DNA from: Clostridia bacterium
Lineage (GTDB): Bacteria; Bacillota; Clostridia; Oscillospirales; Acutalibacteraceae
Assembly: GCA_017399405.1 (NCBI GenBank)
Contig: JAFQCT010000010.1
Location: forward strand, 149,430-213,429
Length of the DNA stretch: 64,000 bases
Direction: 5' to 3'
Position numbers and translations under genes: made by a program. Numbering within the stretch: position 1 is the first letter of the stretch; each line of letters starts with the position of its first letter. This document shows, one piece after another, positions 8,185 through 16,467 of the stretch. The notes under the pieces were generated by a model. It worked only from the letters and a program-made list of their open reading frames with translations, ran no database searches and was not told the DNA's origin.

Positions 8185-9507
8185 ATGAGCTACACAGTTG
8201 AAGATATTCTTCGTATAACCAAAGAAAAAAATATTAAGTTTTTAAGATTGCAGTTTACTGACATTTTTGGTCAGATGAAAAACATTGCAATTACTGAAAA
8301 TATGTTTGAAAAAGTGCTTACAGACGGTCAGATGTTTGACGGTTCATCAATCGAAGGCTTTGTTCGTATTGACGAGTCAGATATGTACTTAAAGCCTGAC
8401 CTTGATACATTTACAATCTTGCCGTGGAAAGAGGGCACTGCGAGAGTAATCTGTGATGTTTATACAGCAGATAAAGAAACTCCATTCGAGGGCGACCCTC
8501 GTCATGTGCTTCGTTCAGTAATTAAAGAAGCAGCAGATATGGGCTATTCAATCAATGTTGGTCCTGAATGTGAATTCTTCCTTTTCAAACTTGACGAAAA
8601 GGGCAGAGCAACAACAAAAACTAATGACGCTGTTGGTTATTTTGATATCGGTCCTGCTGATGACGGTGAACAGTGCAGAAACGACATTTGTATTGCACTT
8701 CAGCAGATGGATTATGAAATTGAGGCATCTCACCACGAGTGTGCAGAGGGTCAGCACGAAATTGACTTTAAGTTTGCTGAAGCACTTGAAGCAGCCGATA
8801 AGGTTGTTACATTCAAACATGTTGTTAAGACTTATGCTCGTCGTAACGGTCTTCACGCAACATTTATGCCAAAACCTCTTTACGGTGCAGCAGGTAACGG
8901 TATGCACACAAATCTTTCACTTATGAAAGATGGTAAAAACGCATTCTATGACCCTGACGATAAATATGGTTTAAGTGAAACTGCATATCAGTTTATTGCA
9001 GGTGTCCTTCATCATGTAAAAGCAATTACTTGTGTTGCAAATCCGCTTGTAAACTCATATAAGAGACTTGTTCCCGGCTTTGAAGCACCTGTTTATATCT
9101 CTTGGTCAGCATCAAACCGTTCAGCACTTATAAGAGTTCCTGCAGCAAGAGGAATGGCAACTCGTGTTGAACTTCGTTCATCAGACCCATCTTGCAACCC
9201 ATATCTTGAAATGGCACTCTGCATTGCAGCAGGTCTTGACGGTATCAAAAAAGGTATGAAAGCACCTGAGGGTGTTACAACAAATATCTATGATATGACT
9301 AGTGAAGAAAGAAAAGCAAACGGTATTGAAAATCTTCCAAGCACATTACAAGAAGCAACAAGAGAGTTCGAAAAGAGCGAATTTGTAAAAGAAGTTCTTG
9401 GCGAACACATCTTTACAAAATACCTTGCAGGTAAAAAGCAGGAGTGGGAAAACTACTCAACACGCGTTTCACAGTGGGAAATCGACGAATATCTTACCAA
9501 GTATTAA
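8185..9507 (+). CDS. glnA: Type I glutamine synthetase
   Basis: This 440-residue enzyme makes glutamine from glutamate, ammonia and ATP. Signatures in order are FDGSSIEGF with the preceding DGQM, GPECEFFLF (metal-binding Glu), the NGMHTNLSL loop and the ATP/Arg region SNRSALIRVPAARG. The length and the lack of the 25-residue insert fit the GSI-alpha class of Firmicutes, which is controlled by feedback and GlnR-type regulators rather than adenylylation. The ATG at 8185 is preferred to the upstream GTG at 8173 because the GTG is part of the ribosome-binding site GAAAGGTGG. The gene is monocistronic. No GlnR gene is adjacent. Confidence 0.96.
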   Translation: MSYTVEDILRITKEKNIKFLRLQFTDIFGQMKNIAITENMFEKVLTDGQMFDGSSIEGFVRIDESDMYLKPDLDTFTILPWKEGTARVICDVYTADKETPFEGDPRHVLRSVIKEAADMGYSINVGPECEFFLFKLDEKGRATTKTNDAVGYFDIGPADDGEQCRNDICIALQQMDYEIEASHHECAEGQHEIDFKFAEALEAADKVVTFKHVVKTYARRNGLHATFMPKPLYGAAGNGMHTNLSLMKDGKNAFYDPDDKYGLSETAYQFIAGVLHHVKAITCVANPLVNSYKRLVPGFEAPVYISWSASNRSALIRVPAARGMATRVELRSSDPSCNPYLEMALCIAAGLDGIKKGMKAPEGVTTNIYDMTSEERKANGIENLPSTLQEATREFEKSEFVKEVLGEHIFTKYLAGKKQEWENYSTRVSQWEIDEYLTKY

Positions 9508-9517
9508 TTTTTATTTA

Positions 9518-9541
9518 GTAGGGCGGGGTCTTGACCCCGCC
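9518..9541. repeat. GC-rich palindrome after glnA (possible terminator)
   Basis: GGCGGGGTC, TT, GACCCCGCC is a perfect hairpin preceded by GTAG. It is an intact copy of the outer palindrome seen at 7991-8061. There is no T-run, but it is the only structure that could end glnA transcription. Confidence 0.7.
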
Positions 9542-9572
9542 ATTATTATGTAATATACAAAAATAAAAAACG

Positions 9573-9641
9573 CAAAATGTAGGGGCGATTCACGAATCGC
9601 CCGTCAGTCGATTAGGGGAATATATCCTTGTCTGTCTACAA
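9573..9641. repeat. Dispersed palindrome, family GGGCGATTC-GAATCGCCC, with degenerate second unit
   Basis: The core GGGCGATTC, AC, GAATCGCCC (within 9573-9605) is shared with copies at 13856-13888 and 49196-49225. It is followed at about 9606-9641 by a degraded unit with ATCCTTG and CTGTC, like the palindrome at 32935-32964. The rest of 9508-9725 is AT-rich and shows no gene. Confidence 0.75.
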
Positions 9642-9725
9642 CAAACCGTAGATAACTTAAAAAAACCTTAAAATAAATTATAAATAAAAAAATTGTAAAA
9701 AATTAAAAAAACTTAAAAAAAAGAC

Positions 9726-9754
9726 TTGACGAACTTGAATTGTTATGATATTAT
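9726..9754 (+). promoter_or_regulatory. Promoter of the tRNA-Thr/tRNA-Tyr operon
   Basis: TTGACG (9726-9731), 17 bases, TATTAT (9749-9754), 16 bases before the first tRNA. Confidence 0.7.
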
Positions 9755-9770
9755 ATTCAAGCGTTGAGAC

Positions 9771-9846
9771 GCTGGTGTAGCTCAGTTGGTAGAGCAGCTG
9801 ATTTGTAATCAGCAGGTCGGGGGTTCGAGTCCGTCCACCAGCTCCA
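9771..9846 (+). tRNA. tRNA-Thr (anticodon TGT)
   Basis: A 76-base cloverleaf with acceptor GCTGGTG/CACCAGC, D-arm GCTCAGTTGGTAGAGC, anticodon arm CTGAT-TTGTAAT-CAG giving TGT, T-loop TTCGAGT, and encoded CCA at 9844-9846. As I fold it, the T-stem has one G:G mismatch. Confidence 0.95.
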
Positions 9847-9866
9847 TTTTTTTGTAAATTTAATAT

Positions 9867-9951
<85 letters not shown>

Positions 9952-9952
9952 A

Positions 9953-9991
9953 AATTAAGAGTACTTCCTTTGAAGTGCTCTTAATTTTTTT
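9953..9991 (+). terminator. Terminator of the tRNA operon
   Basis: AATTAAGAGTACTTC pairs with GAAGTGCTCTTAATT (one G-T pair) and leads into TTTTTTTG. Confidence 0.88.
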
Positions 9992-10145
9992 GTTCGTAAA
10001 AAAGGGGTGGATTCGAAAGCCCGTCAAGAAAACGATTAGGGGAATCGTTTTTAGGGCGTGGATTTACAAGATGTTTCGCATTATTATCACTATTAAGCGA
10101 ATCATATACAATATAATTATAAGATGTAACCCCTGCCCACCAAAA
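9992..10145. other. tRNA-Tyr-derived patch: inverted T-arm piece and duplicated 3' end
   Basis: AGGGGTGGATTCGAA (about 10004-10018) is the reverse complement of part of the tRNA-Tyr T-arm. ACCCCTGCCCACCAAAA (10129-10145) is an exact 17-base direct copy of the tRNA 3' end at 9938-9954. Between them is a hairpin AAAACGATT-AGGGG-AATCGTTTT. No believable gene lies here. It could be an old integration scar or a recombined tRNA copy. Confidence 0.65.
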
Positions 10146-10175
10146 AAGAGTTTTCCAATAGGAAGACTCTTTTTT
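10143..10175 (+). terminator. Intrinsic terminator after the tRNA-derived patch
   Basis: AAAGAGTTTTCC pairs with GGAAGACTCTTT, followed by a T-run. It stands right after the duplicated tRNA 3' end, just as the real tRNA is followed by its terminator. Confidence 0.75.
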
Positions 10176-10219
10176 ATTGCATTTTACCGTTTCTTGTACT
10201 AAAATAAATACATAAAATT

Positions 10220-10624
10220 GTGGTGGTGATTAAAATCAAAAACAAATTAAGAATAATTTATGGCGTGTTATTTATTGTAATACTCATAACAGAAATATTG
10301 ATTGCTTTATTTGTCCACGACAATTTTGTGCGACCATATATAGGGGATATGCTTGTAACAGTTCTCATTTGTTCTTTTGCAAGATTTTTCATTCCTGAAA
10401 AAATCAAAATAATGCCAATGCTTGTTTTTATCTTTTCAGCACTTGTTGAAATAGGTCAGTATTTTGATTTTGTAAAATTGTTAGGCTTTGACGACAATGT
10501 TTTTATTTCAACCTTGCTTGGCAGAACTTTTTCTGTTGCAGATATAATCTGCTATGGGGTAGGCTGTATATTGTTCGCAATAGTTGATTATATAATTAAA
10601 AAGAAAGTTAGGGGTACATTATGA
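10220..10624 (+). CDS. DUF2809-family membrane protein
   Basis: A hydrophobic protein of about 134 residues with four predicted membrane segments. The sequence around FIPEKIKIMPMLVFIFSALVEIGQYFDFV and the ending LLGRTFSVADIICYGVGC match the DUF2809 family, whose function is unknown. The start is uncertain: the two GTG codons at 10220 and 10223 lie inside a GGTGGTGA sequence that looks like the ribosome-binding site itself. The true start could then be one of the ATT/ATC codons at 10226-10234. It overlaps the next gene by 4 bases (ATGA), so the two are co-translated. Confidence 0.75.
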   Translation: MVVIKIKNKLRIIYGVLFIVILITEILIALFVHDNFVRPYIGDMLVTVLICSFARFFIPEKIKIMPMLVFIFSALVEIGQYFDFVKLLGFDDNVFISTLLGRTFSVADIICYGVGCILFAIVDYIIKKKVRGTL

Positions 10625-11475
10625 GAATCTCTACTGAAATAGATTCAATCGCATTACAAATAGGTGAGGAAAGAGCAGTTGAACTTGTGGCAAAAACGGG
10701 TTTTGACGCTTGGGATTTCTCGCTATTTCAGATGTGTGAAAAACAAAATGGCGTATTAGTGCCCACAAATCATCCAACTGCACAAAGTAATTATCTCTCA
10801 TTTGCACGAAAACTTAAACAAATCGGACTTGATAACGGTATTATCTGTAACCAAGGTCATGCACCATTCCCAAGTAGTCCCAAAAGTGCAGATTACCTTA
10901 AACGCGCTATTGAGTGTGTAGCAGAGGCAGAGGGCGAAATTTGTGTAATACATCCTATGAATAACGGAACACCCCAAGAAAATGCGGAAATGTATTTTGA
11001 ACTCTTGCCTTTTGCCAAAGAACATAATGTGAAAATCGCAACTGAAAATATGTGGAATTGGTTACCAGATGCAGAACATTCTTCTTTCGCTGCTTGTGCC
11101 ACTCCTGAAAGTTTTATCGCTCACCTTGACGCAGTAAATGACGAGTATCTTGTTGCTTGTCTTGATATAGGTCACGCTGAAATGAAAGGTAGCAATACCA
11201 CCGCAGTTGAAATGATTAAAGCCTTAGGCAACCGCCTTAAAGCATTGCATATTCACGATAACGATAAGTTGCACGATTCTCATCAACCACCATTTTCAAT
11301 GAATATCGACTTTGTGCCAATTGTGAAAGCGTTAAAAGAAATAGGTTATAACGGATATTTCACTCTTGAAGCAAGTTATTACATTGAAAATCTTAAAAAT
11401 CCTGATGTTGTTGAATGTACAAAAAATCTTTACAACTCAGCAAAACGCCTTGCTGATATGTATGAAAATATGTAA
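10621..11475 (+). CDS. Sugar phosphate isomerase/epimerase, xylose isomerase-like TIM barrel
   Basis: This 284-residue member of the AP-endonuclease family 2 / xylose isomerase-like fold superfamily has metal-ligand patterns of the family: ATENMWN (Glu, around 142), CLDIGHAEM (Asp and His, around 181-184), ALHIHDNDKLHDSHQPP (His residues) and TLEASYY near the C-terminus (Glu). Such enzymes isomerise or epimerise sugars or inositol derivatives, but the exact substrate cannot be told. Only a DUF2809 protein is linked upstream. It ends at a bidirectional terminator facing the NagD-like gene. Confidence 0.82.
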   Translation: MRISTEIDSIALQIGEERAVELVAKTGFDAWDFSLFQMCEKQNGVLVPTNHPTAQSNYLSFARKLKQIGLDNGIICNQGHAPFPSSPKSADYLKRAIECVAEAEGEICVIHPMNNGTPQENAEMYFELLPFAKEHNVKIATENMWNWLPDAEHSSFAACATPESFIAHLDAVNDEYLVACLDIGHAEMKGSNTTAVEMIKALGNRLKALHIHDNDKLHDSHQPPFSMNIDFVPIVKALKEIGYNGYFTLEASYYIENLKNPDVVECTKNLYNSAKRLADMYENM

Positions 11476-11478
11476 AAC

Positions 11479-11516
11479 AAAACGACCTTGCAAACTTACA
11501 AGGTCGTTTTTTATTA
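11479..11516. terminator. Bidirectional terminator between convergent genes
   Basis: AAAACGACCTTG (11479-11490) pairs with CAAGGTCGTTTT (11499-11510). T-runs on both strands let it serve the isomerase gene (+) and the HAD gene (-). Confidence 0.88.
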
Positions 11517-11519
11517 TTG

Positions 11520-12293
11520 TTATTTTAAGATTTCCCCAACATTATTGAGAATGTATTTAGGTCGATATGGGAATTTATCAATATCTTCCAAAGATGTAAC
11601 GCCTGAAAGCACAAGTACAGTATCAACATTTGATTCAATACCCGCAATAATGTCAGTATCCATTCTGTCACCAATAAATGCGATTTCTTCACTATGGCAG
11701 TCAAGTTTATTAAGTCCGTGACGAAGCATAAGTGGGTTTGGCTTGCCAACAAAATATGCCTTCTTGCCCGTTGCAATTTCAATAGGTGCAATAAGTGAGC
11801 CTGTCGCAGGCATAAGACCACGCTCGGTAGGGCCCGTAATATCAGGATTTGTGCCAATAAGTTTTGCCCCTTTAAGCACTAACTCAATAGCCTTTTCAAT
11901 TTTTTCAAAGTTATATGTTCTTGTTTCACCAACAACTACATAGTCAGGGTTTACATCATTCATATAAATGCCTTGGTCATAAAGTGCCTTTGTAAGTGCA
12001 GCCTCGCCAATAACATAAGCGGTGCAACCCGGTTTTTGACTGCTTAAAAATGCCGCAGTAGCCATAGCACTTGTATAAAAATGCTCTGCGGAAACTTTAA
12101 GTCCCATTCTTTCAAGTTTCATACTTAACTCGTGAGGTGTTTTTTCAGGGCTGTTTGTAAGGAACACAAATTTTTTATCATTATCAATCAACCAGTTTAT
12201 AAACTCAACAACGCCATCAAGTACTTTGTTACCGTGATATATAACACCGTCCATATCACTTATAAAACCTTTTTTATTCAAAATATTATTCAT
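11520..12293 (-). CDS. HAD-superfamily IIA phosphatase (NagD-like)
   Basis: This 257-residue HAD protein has motif I SDMDGVIY (nucleophile D13, acid/base D15), FLTNSPEKTPHELSMKL as motif II with the C2 cap typical of NagD/p-nitrophenylphosphatases, FVGKPNPLML carrying the motif III Lys, and IGDRMDTDIIAG as motif IV. NagD-like enzymes dephosphorylate nucleotide monophosphates or sugar phosphates. Its substrate is unknown. It is transcribed alone on the minus strand, divergent from hisH. Confidence 0.88.
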   Translation of the reverse strand: MNNILNKKGFISDMDGVIYHGNKVLDGVVEFINWLIDNDKKFVFLTNSPEKTPHELSMKLERMGLKVSAEHFYTSAMATAAFLSSQKPGCTAYVIGEAALTKALYDQGIYMNDVNPDYVVVGETRTYNFEKIEKAIELVLKGAKLIGTNPDITGPTERGLMPATGSLIAPIEIATGKKAYFVGKPNPLMLRHGLNKLDCHSEEIAFIGDRMDTDIIAGIESNVDTVLVLSGVTSLEDIDKFPYRPKYILNNVGEILK

Positions 12294-12403
12294 ATGACTT
12301 ACCTCCGTCAGCTTAAATTCTAAAGTAATTTTTTGTAAAAGTCAACTTTTAACTATTACAAATAATTGTATTAAAAGTTTACTTTTTTATCTAACTTTAC
12401 ATA

Positions 12404-12432
12404 TTGATAATCTCGCTTTACTGTGCTAAAAT
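12404..12432 (+). promoter_or_regulatory. Promoter of hisHF
   Basis: TTGATA (12404-12409), 17 bases, TAAAAT (12427-12432), about 28 bases before the hisH start. Confidence 0.65.
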
Positions 12433-12460
12433 AAATTATTATTTTTAAGGAATGACAAAA

Positions 12461-13075
12461 ATGATTGCAATAATTGACTATGGTGCGGGTAATCTTCAAA
12501 GCGTAAAAAAGGCTTTTGACTTTATCGGTGCCGAAAGTGTAATAACAGATAATCCCGAAATAATCAATGCTTGTGATAGAATTTTACTCCCCGGTGTTGG
12601 TTCTTTTGGTGATGCTATGGATTCAATGGCTAAAAGCGGACTTGTAGATACTGTTAAGCAAAACGCTTTAAGCGGTAAACCATTTTTGGGTATCTGCTTA
12701 GGACTTCAACTTTTGTTTGAAGAGTCAGAAGAATCACCGGGAGTTAAAGGATTAGGTATTTTCAAAGGCAAAATCAAAAAGTTTTCAAGTGATATGGGGC
12801 TTAAAATTCCACATATCGGTTGGAATTCCCTTGAAATCAAACAAAAAGATGGCATTTTCAAAAACATTCCCGAAAACAGTTATGTTTATTTTGTCCATTC
12901 CTATTATCTCCACGCAGAAGATAAAAATGATATTGCAACTGTTACGAATTACGGAATCGATTTTCACTCTGCAGTAGGTAAAAACAATATTTTTGCAACA
13001 CAGTTCCATCCTGAAAAATCAGGTGATGTAGGTTTGCAGATTTTAAGAAATTTCGCATCAATGGAGGTAAAATAA
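12461..13075 (+). CDS. hisH: Imidazole glycerol phosphate synthase, glutamine amidotransferase subunit
   Basis: This 204-residue class I glutamine amidotransferase supplies ammonia to HisF in histidine synthesis. It begins [19 protein letters not shown] and has the nucleophile Cys in [12 protein letters not shown] and the His-Glu pair in [10 protein letters not shown]. The ATG at 12461 is used because AAGG ends ten bases upstream; the in-frame ATG at 12452 is only one base from it. hisF follows with a 1-base overlap, so the two subunits are made together. No other his gene is in the window. Confidence 0.95.
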   Translation: MIAIIDYGAGNLQSVKKAFDFIGAESVITDNPEIINACDRILLPGVGSFGDAMDSMAKSGLVDTVKQNALSGKPFLGICLGLQLLFEESEESPGVKGLGIFKGKIKKFSSDMGLKIPHIGWNSLEIKQKDGIFKNIPENSYVYFVHSYYLHAEDKNDIATVTNYGIDFHSAVGKNNIFATQFHPEKSGDVGLQILRNFASMEVK

Positions 13076-13830
13076 TGTACGCTAAAAGAATTATACCTTG
13101 CCTTGATGTTAAAAACGGACGAGTAGTCAAAGGCGTCAGTTTTGTGAATATCCGTGACGCAGGTGACCCTGTAGAATGTGCTATTGAATACAATAAAAAA
13201 GGTGCTGATGAGTTAGTTCTTCTTGATATTACCGCTACTCATGAGGGTAGGGGGACAATGCTCGAAATTGTCCGTCAGGTTGCTGATAATATTTTTATTC
13301 CATTCACAGTTGGTGGCGGAATAAGAACAGTTGACGACTTTAAGGAGTTACTTCGTGCAGGTGCTGATAAAATTTCGGTAAACTCTGCCGCAGTAAGAAA
13401 CCCTAATCTCATAAACGAAGCTGCATACAAATTCGGTAGCCAATGTGTAGTTTGTGCTATTGATGCTAAACGAAATGATAAGGGTTGGGAAGTTTACCTT
13501 AATGGCGGACGAATCCCAACGGGAATTGATGCTGTAAAATGGGCAGAAGAAGCAGTTAAAAGGGGAGCGGGAGAAATTCTTTTAACAAGTATGGATTGTG
13601 ACGGTCAAAAGCAAGGCTATGATAACCAGCTTAACCGTGCAGTTTCAGAATGTGTAGGCGTGCCTGTAATCGCATCAGGCGGTGCAGGTGCAAAATCCCA
13701 TTTCCTTGACGCTTTCAATGAAGGTAAAGCAGACGCAGTCCTTGCCGCATCCCTTTTCCACTTTAACGAAATCCCAATTATGGACTTAAAACACTATCTT
13801 AAAGACAACGGTATTTCAGTTAGATTATAA
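13075..13830 (+). CDS. hisF: Imidazole glycerol phosphate synthase, cyclase subunit
   Basis: This 251-residue TIM barrel starts with [18 protein letters not shown], which carries the catalytic Asp near residue 11. It has [13 protein letters not shown], the second catalytic Asp in CAIDAKRND (near 130), and the phosphate loops VIASGGAG and AASLFHF. HisF uses ammonia from HisH to make imidazole glycerol phosphate and AICAR. The substitution [14 protein letters not shown] for the more usual MDRDGTKxGYD is noted but is not in a catalytic position. The gene is followed by dispersed repeats. Confidence 0.95.
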   Translation: MYAKRIIPCLDVKNGRVVKGVSFVNIRDAGDPVECAIEYNKKGADELVLLDITATHEGRGTMLEIVRQVADNIFIPFTVGGGIRTVDDFKELLRAGADKISVNSAAVRNPNLINEAAYKFGSQCVVCAIDAKRNDKGWEVYLNGGRIPTGIDAVKWAEEAVKRGAGEILLTSMDCDGQKQGYDNQLNRAVSECVGVPVIASGGAGAKSHFLDAFNEGKADAVLAASLFHFNEIPIMDLKHYLKDNGISVRL

Positions 13831-13855
13831 AGTGCAAAATGCAAAACACAAAGTG

Positions 13856-13888
13856 CAAAATGTAGGGGCGATTCACGAATCGCCCGTC
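13856..13888. repeat. Dispersed palindrome, family GGGCGATTC-GAATCGCCC
   Basis: The string CAAAATGTAGGGGCGATTC and the rest of this copy are identical to 9573-9605, including the AC loop and the trailing CCGTC. A run of GCAAAA-type repeats precedes it. Confidence 0.8.
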
Positions 13889-13959
13889 CAAGATTATTGA
13901 TTTTTCAAGTTTAATATGTTACTCTATATTTGTAAAGAAAAAGTATAGGAGTGAATGCT

Positions 13960-14289
13960 ATGCCGAATACGATATTATATTTTATAGTAATAGGGCTTAT
14001 ATTTGCTACAATTGTTTCATCTATATTTAGTATTCTTGCTTTTTCAGGTAAAGATGTATTTTTGAGTAGTGCATATACAAATGCGACTGAAGAAGAACGA
14101 GAAAAACTAAACAAAAAGGCATTAAGAAAGCAAAGTGCAATATTTTTTCTTTTGCTTGCAATAACAACACTTTCCAACGCACTTAGTTTTTTGGTTAATC
14201 CGTTGTTTAGATATATACACATTGTAATGCTTATTGTAACGATTGCGTATTATGTGTTTTCAAACAAAAAGATTAAAAATAGTAAATAG
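13960..14289 (+). CDS. Small membrane protein, DUF3784-like
   Basis: A 109-residue protein with one hydrophobic segment at the N-terminus (ILYFIVIGLIFATIVSSI), a short charged stretch (NATEEEREKLNKKALRKQSA) and two C-terminal hydrophobic segments. The layout and the charged stretch recall DUF3784 proteins, but the match is weak. The ATG at 13960 lies 8 bases after AGGAG. The minus-strand open frame over the same bases lacks a ribosome-binding site and is not accepted. Function unknown. Confidence 0.6.
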   Translation: MPNTILYFIVIGLIFATIVSSIFSILAFSGKDVFLSSAYTNATEEEREKLNKKALRKQSAIFFLLLAITTLSNALSFLVNPLFRYIHIVMLIVTIAYYVFSNKKIKNSK

Positions 14290-14300
14290 TCTATAAATTT

Positions 14301-14330
14301 TAACGGCGAGGGTAACCTCGCCGTTAATTT
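14301..14330. terminator. Terminator-like palindrome between convergent genes
   Basis: TAACGGCGAGG (14301-14311), GTAA, CCTCGCCGTTA (14316-14326), followed by ATTTTGCATTCTGCATTCTG. The tail resembles those of the dispersed palindromes, so it may be one of them serving as terminator for 13960-14289 and the nitroreductase gene. Confidence 0.7.
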
Positions 14331-14356
14331 TGCATTCTGCATTCTGATTTCTGCAT

Positions 14357-14884
14357 TTATTCAATTACTGTGCAAACATCTTCCAATGCTTTTCTAACCT
14401 TATTTCTTGGCTTCTCGTCTGCTGAATATCCTGTTGCAATAACAAGTCTTATTTTATCTTCGATTCCAAAATATTCGCGGACTTTATCTTCCTCAACCAT
14501 ACCGATAATACAAGTGCCAAGTCCTAAATCAGCAGCTTGTAAGCAGTAATGTGCAACAGAAAGACCAATGTCATTTTCAGCCCATTTCTGACTATTTCTC
14601 ACTTTTTCTTGAACAAATGCTTTAAGTGTAGCAGGTCTTTCTGTAACAATGGCAAATGCAGGGCAGTTTTGCACAAATTTATTTGCTCCGTTTGGCTGAA
14701 TACAATCTCTTATTTTCTCTGCATTCTCACCACCGTTTGCAATGTAGTATTTCCAAGGCTGTGAGTTGCAAGCAGATGGTGAAAGTCTTGCCGCGTCAAC
14801 ACATTTTAAGAGTAAATCTGTGCTTACAGGCTCACCATTGTAATTTCTGCAACTTTCTCTTTTCAAAATAAGTTCACTAAACAT
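14357..14884 (-). CDS. Nitroreductase-family flavoprotein
   Basis: A 175-residue FMN-dependent reductase of the nitroreductase fold. RESCRNYNGEPV near the N-terminus and SPSACNSQPWKYYI supply FMN phosphate and isoalloxazine contacts. NDIGLSVAHYCLQAADLGLGTC (split here as the family's helix and loop) and VIATGYSADEKPRNKVRK near the end complete the signature. Such proteins reduce quinones, nitro compounds or flavins with NAD(P)H; the natural substrate is unknown. It diverges from pncB, which makes the NAD cofactor, but a functional link is only a guess. Confidence 0.88.
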   Translation of the reverse strand: MFSELILKRESCRNYNGEPVSTDLLLKCVDAARLSPSACNSQPWKYYIANGGENAEKIRDCIQPNGANKFVQNCPAFAIVTERPATLKAFVQEKVRNSQKWAENDIGLSVAHYCLQAADLGLGTCIIGMVEEDKVREYFGIEDKIRLVIATGYSADEKPRNKVRKALEDVCTVIE

Positions 14885-14951
14885 AATAATTACTCCTAAA
14901 TCAAATTATAATAATTATATACTAATTTTTACTCGTATTCAATAATTTGTA

Positions 14952-14980
14952 TAGACTTTTGTAAAAATGTTTGTTAAAAT
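14952..14980 (+). promoter_or_regulatory. Promoter of pncB-ppa
   Basis: TAGACT (14952-14957), 17 bases, TAAAAT (14975-14980), 29 bases before the pncB start. Confidence 0.55.
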
Positions 14981-15009
14981 AATATCGTATATATAGTTGG
15001 AGTGATTAT

Positions 15010-16467
15010 ATGGCACATCTTTCTCTTGATAAAAACTGTTTTTTAATGACCGAATTGTATGAACTTACAATGGCAAACGGTCTTTATATGAGTGGTAAAG
15101 CAGACGAAATTGCATATTTCGATTTGTTTTTCAGAAAAGTTCCTGATAACGGTGGCTTTGCAATCTTTTCAGGACTTTCACGAATTGTTGAACTCATTAA
15201 AAATATTAAGTTTTCTGATTCTGATTTAGAATATCTTTCATCAATAGGTCTTTGTGACGGATTTGTTGATTATCTTCGCAACTTTAAGTTTGAGTGCGAT
15301 ATTTGGGCAGTTCCTGAGGGTACTCCTGTGTTCCCTAACGAGCCTGTAATTAAAGTTCGCGGACCAATTTTGCAAGCACAACTTATTGAAACCTTGTTGC
15401 TTGTTTGTATGAATCATCAATCCCTTATTGCAACAAAAGCAAACAGACTTGTTCGTGCTGCTAAAGGCACAGCAGTTGCTGAGTTTGGTACTCGTCGTGC
15501 AATCGGTTACGATTCTGCATTCTATGGCTCTCGTGCAGCATATATCGGCGGTTGCGTTGGTACTTCAGGCGTTGTTCAGGGCAAAGAATTCGGAATCCCT
15601 ACAATGAACGCTATGATTCATAGCTGGGTGCAGATGTTTGATAGTGAATACGATGCTTTCTGCGAATACGCGAAGCAATACCCTGATGATTGTTCACTTG
15701 TAGTTGATACTTATGACACAATTCGTAGTGGTGTGCCTAACGCAATAAAAGCCTTTGACGATGTACTCAAACCTATGGGTAAAAGACCGGTTAGTATTCG
15801 TATTGACTCAGGTGATATCACTTACCTTTCTAAAAAAGCACGCAAAATGCTTGACGAGGCAGGTTACCCTGATTGTAACATTACCGCGTCAAATTCACTT
15901 GACGAGCATATTATCAATGATATGCTTTTACAAGGTGCAAAGGTTGATTGCTTTGTAGTAGGTGAGCGACTTATCAACTCTGCATCATCACCAATTTTCA
16001 GCGGTGTCTATAAACTCAGTGCAGTTGAGAAAAATGGTGAGATAATCCCTAAAATCAATCTTTCAGAGAATGTAAGCAAAATTACAACACCTCATTCAAA
16101 AATGCTTTATAGATTGTTTGATTGTGATACAGGCAAAGCAATTGCCGATGTGCTTACCCTTGAAAATGAAAAGATTGACGACAGTAAACCTTATACACTT
16201 TTTGACCCTGATTTTACTTGGAAACGCAAAGAGGTTGAAAACTTTGTAGCAAGAAAAATGCTTGTTCCCGTATTCACAGCGGGCGAGTGTGTTTATACTG
16301 AGCCATCGGTTGACGAAATCCGTGATTATTGTTCTGAACAGATTGACAATCTTTGGGAAGAAGTTAAACGATTTGAAAACCCACACACTTATTATGTGGA
16401 CTTGTCAGAAGAACTTTGGAGAGTTCGTAAGGATTTAATAGAAGAATATAAAGGAGTAAAGAAATAA
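15010..16467 (+). CDS. pncB: Nicotinate phosphoribosyltransferase
   Basis: A 485-residue enzyme converting nicotinate, PRPP and ATP to nicotinate mononucleotide and PPi for NAD salvage. Recognisable segments are MTELYELTMANGLYMSG at the N-terminus, EFGTRRAIGYDSAFYGSRAAYIGG (in two parts, with the substrate-binding Arg), TMNAMIHSWVQMF with the His that is phosphorylated in the family, and VDTYDTIRSGVPNAI. It is followed with a 1-base overlap by an inorganic pyrophosphatase, which would pull the reaction forward by removing PPi. Confidence 0.94.
   Translation: MAHLSLDKNCFLMTELYELTMANGLYMSGKADEIAYFDLFFRKVPDNGGFAIFSGLSRIVELIKNIKFSDSDLEYLSSIGLCDGFVDYLRNFKFECDIWAVPEGTPVFPNEPVIKVRGPILQAQLIETLLLVCMNHQSLIATKANRLVRAAKGTAVAEFGTRRAIGYDSAFYGSRAAYIGGCVGTSGVVQGKEFGIPTMNAMIHSWVQMFDSEYDAFCEYAKQYPDDCSLVVDTYDTIRSGVPNAIKAFDDVLKPMGKRPVSIRIDSGDITYLSKKARKMLDEAGYPDCNITASNSLDEHIINDMLLQGAKVDCFVVGERLINSASSPIFSGVYKLSAVEKNGEIIPKINLSENVSKITTPHSKMLYRLFDCDTGKAIADVLTLENEKIDDSKPYTLFDPDFTWKRKEVENFVARKMLVPVFTAGECVYTEPSVDEIRDYCSEQIDNLWEEVKRFENPHTYYVDLSEELWRVRKDLIEEYKGVKK

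Noticed and set aside
9975-10202. Plus-strand open frame of 75 codons across the tRNA-derived patch
   Set aside because: It runs through two terminators and a tRNA 3' end copy, and has low complexity and no ribosome-binding site.
13911-14222. Minus-strand open frame opposite the small membrane protein
   Set aside because: It has no ribosome-binding site. The plus-strand frame has AGGAG and a sensible membrane topology.
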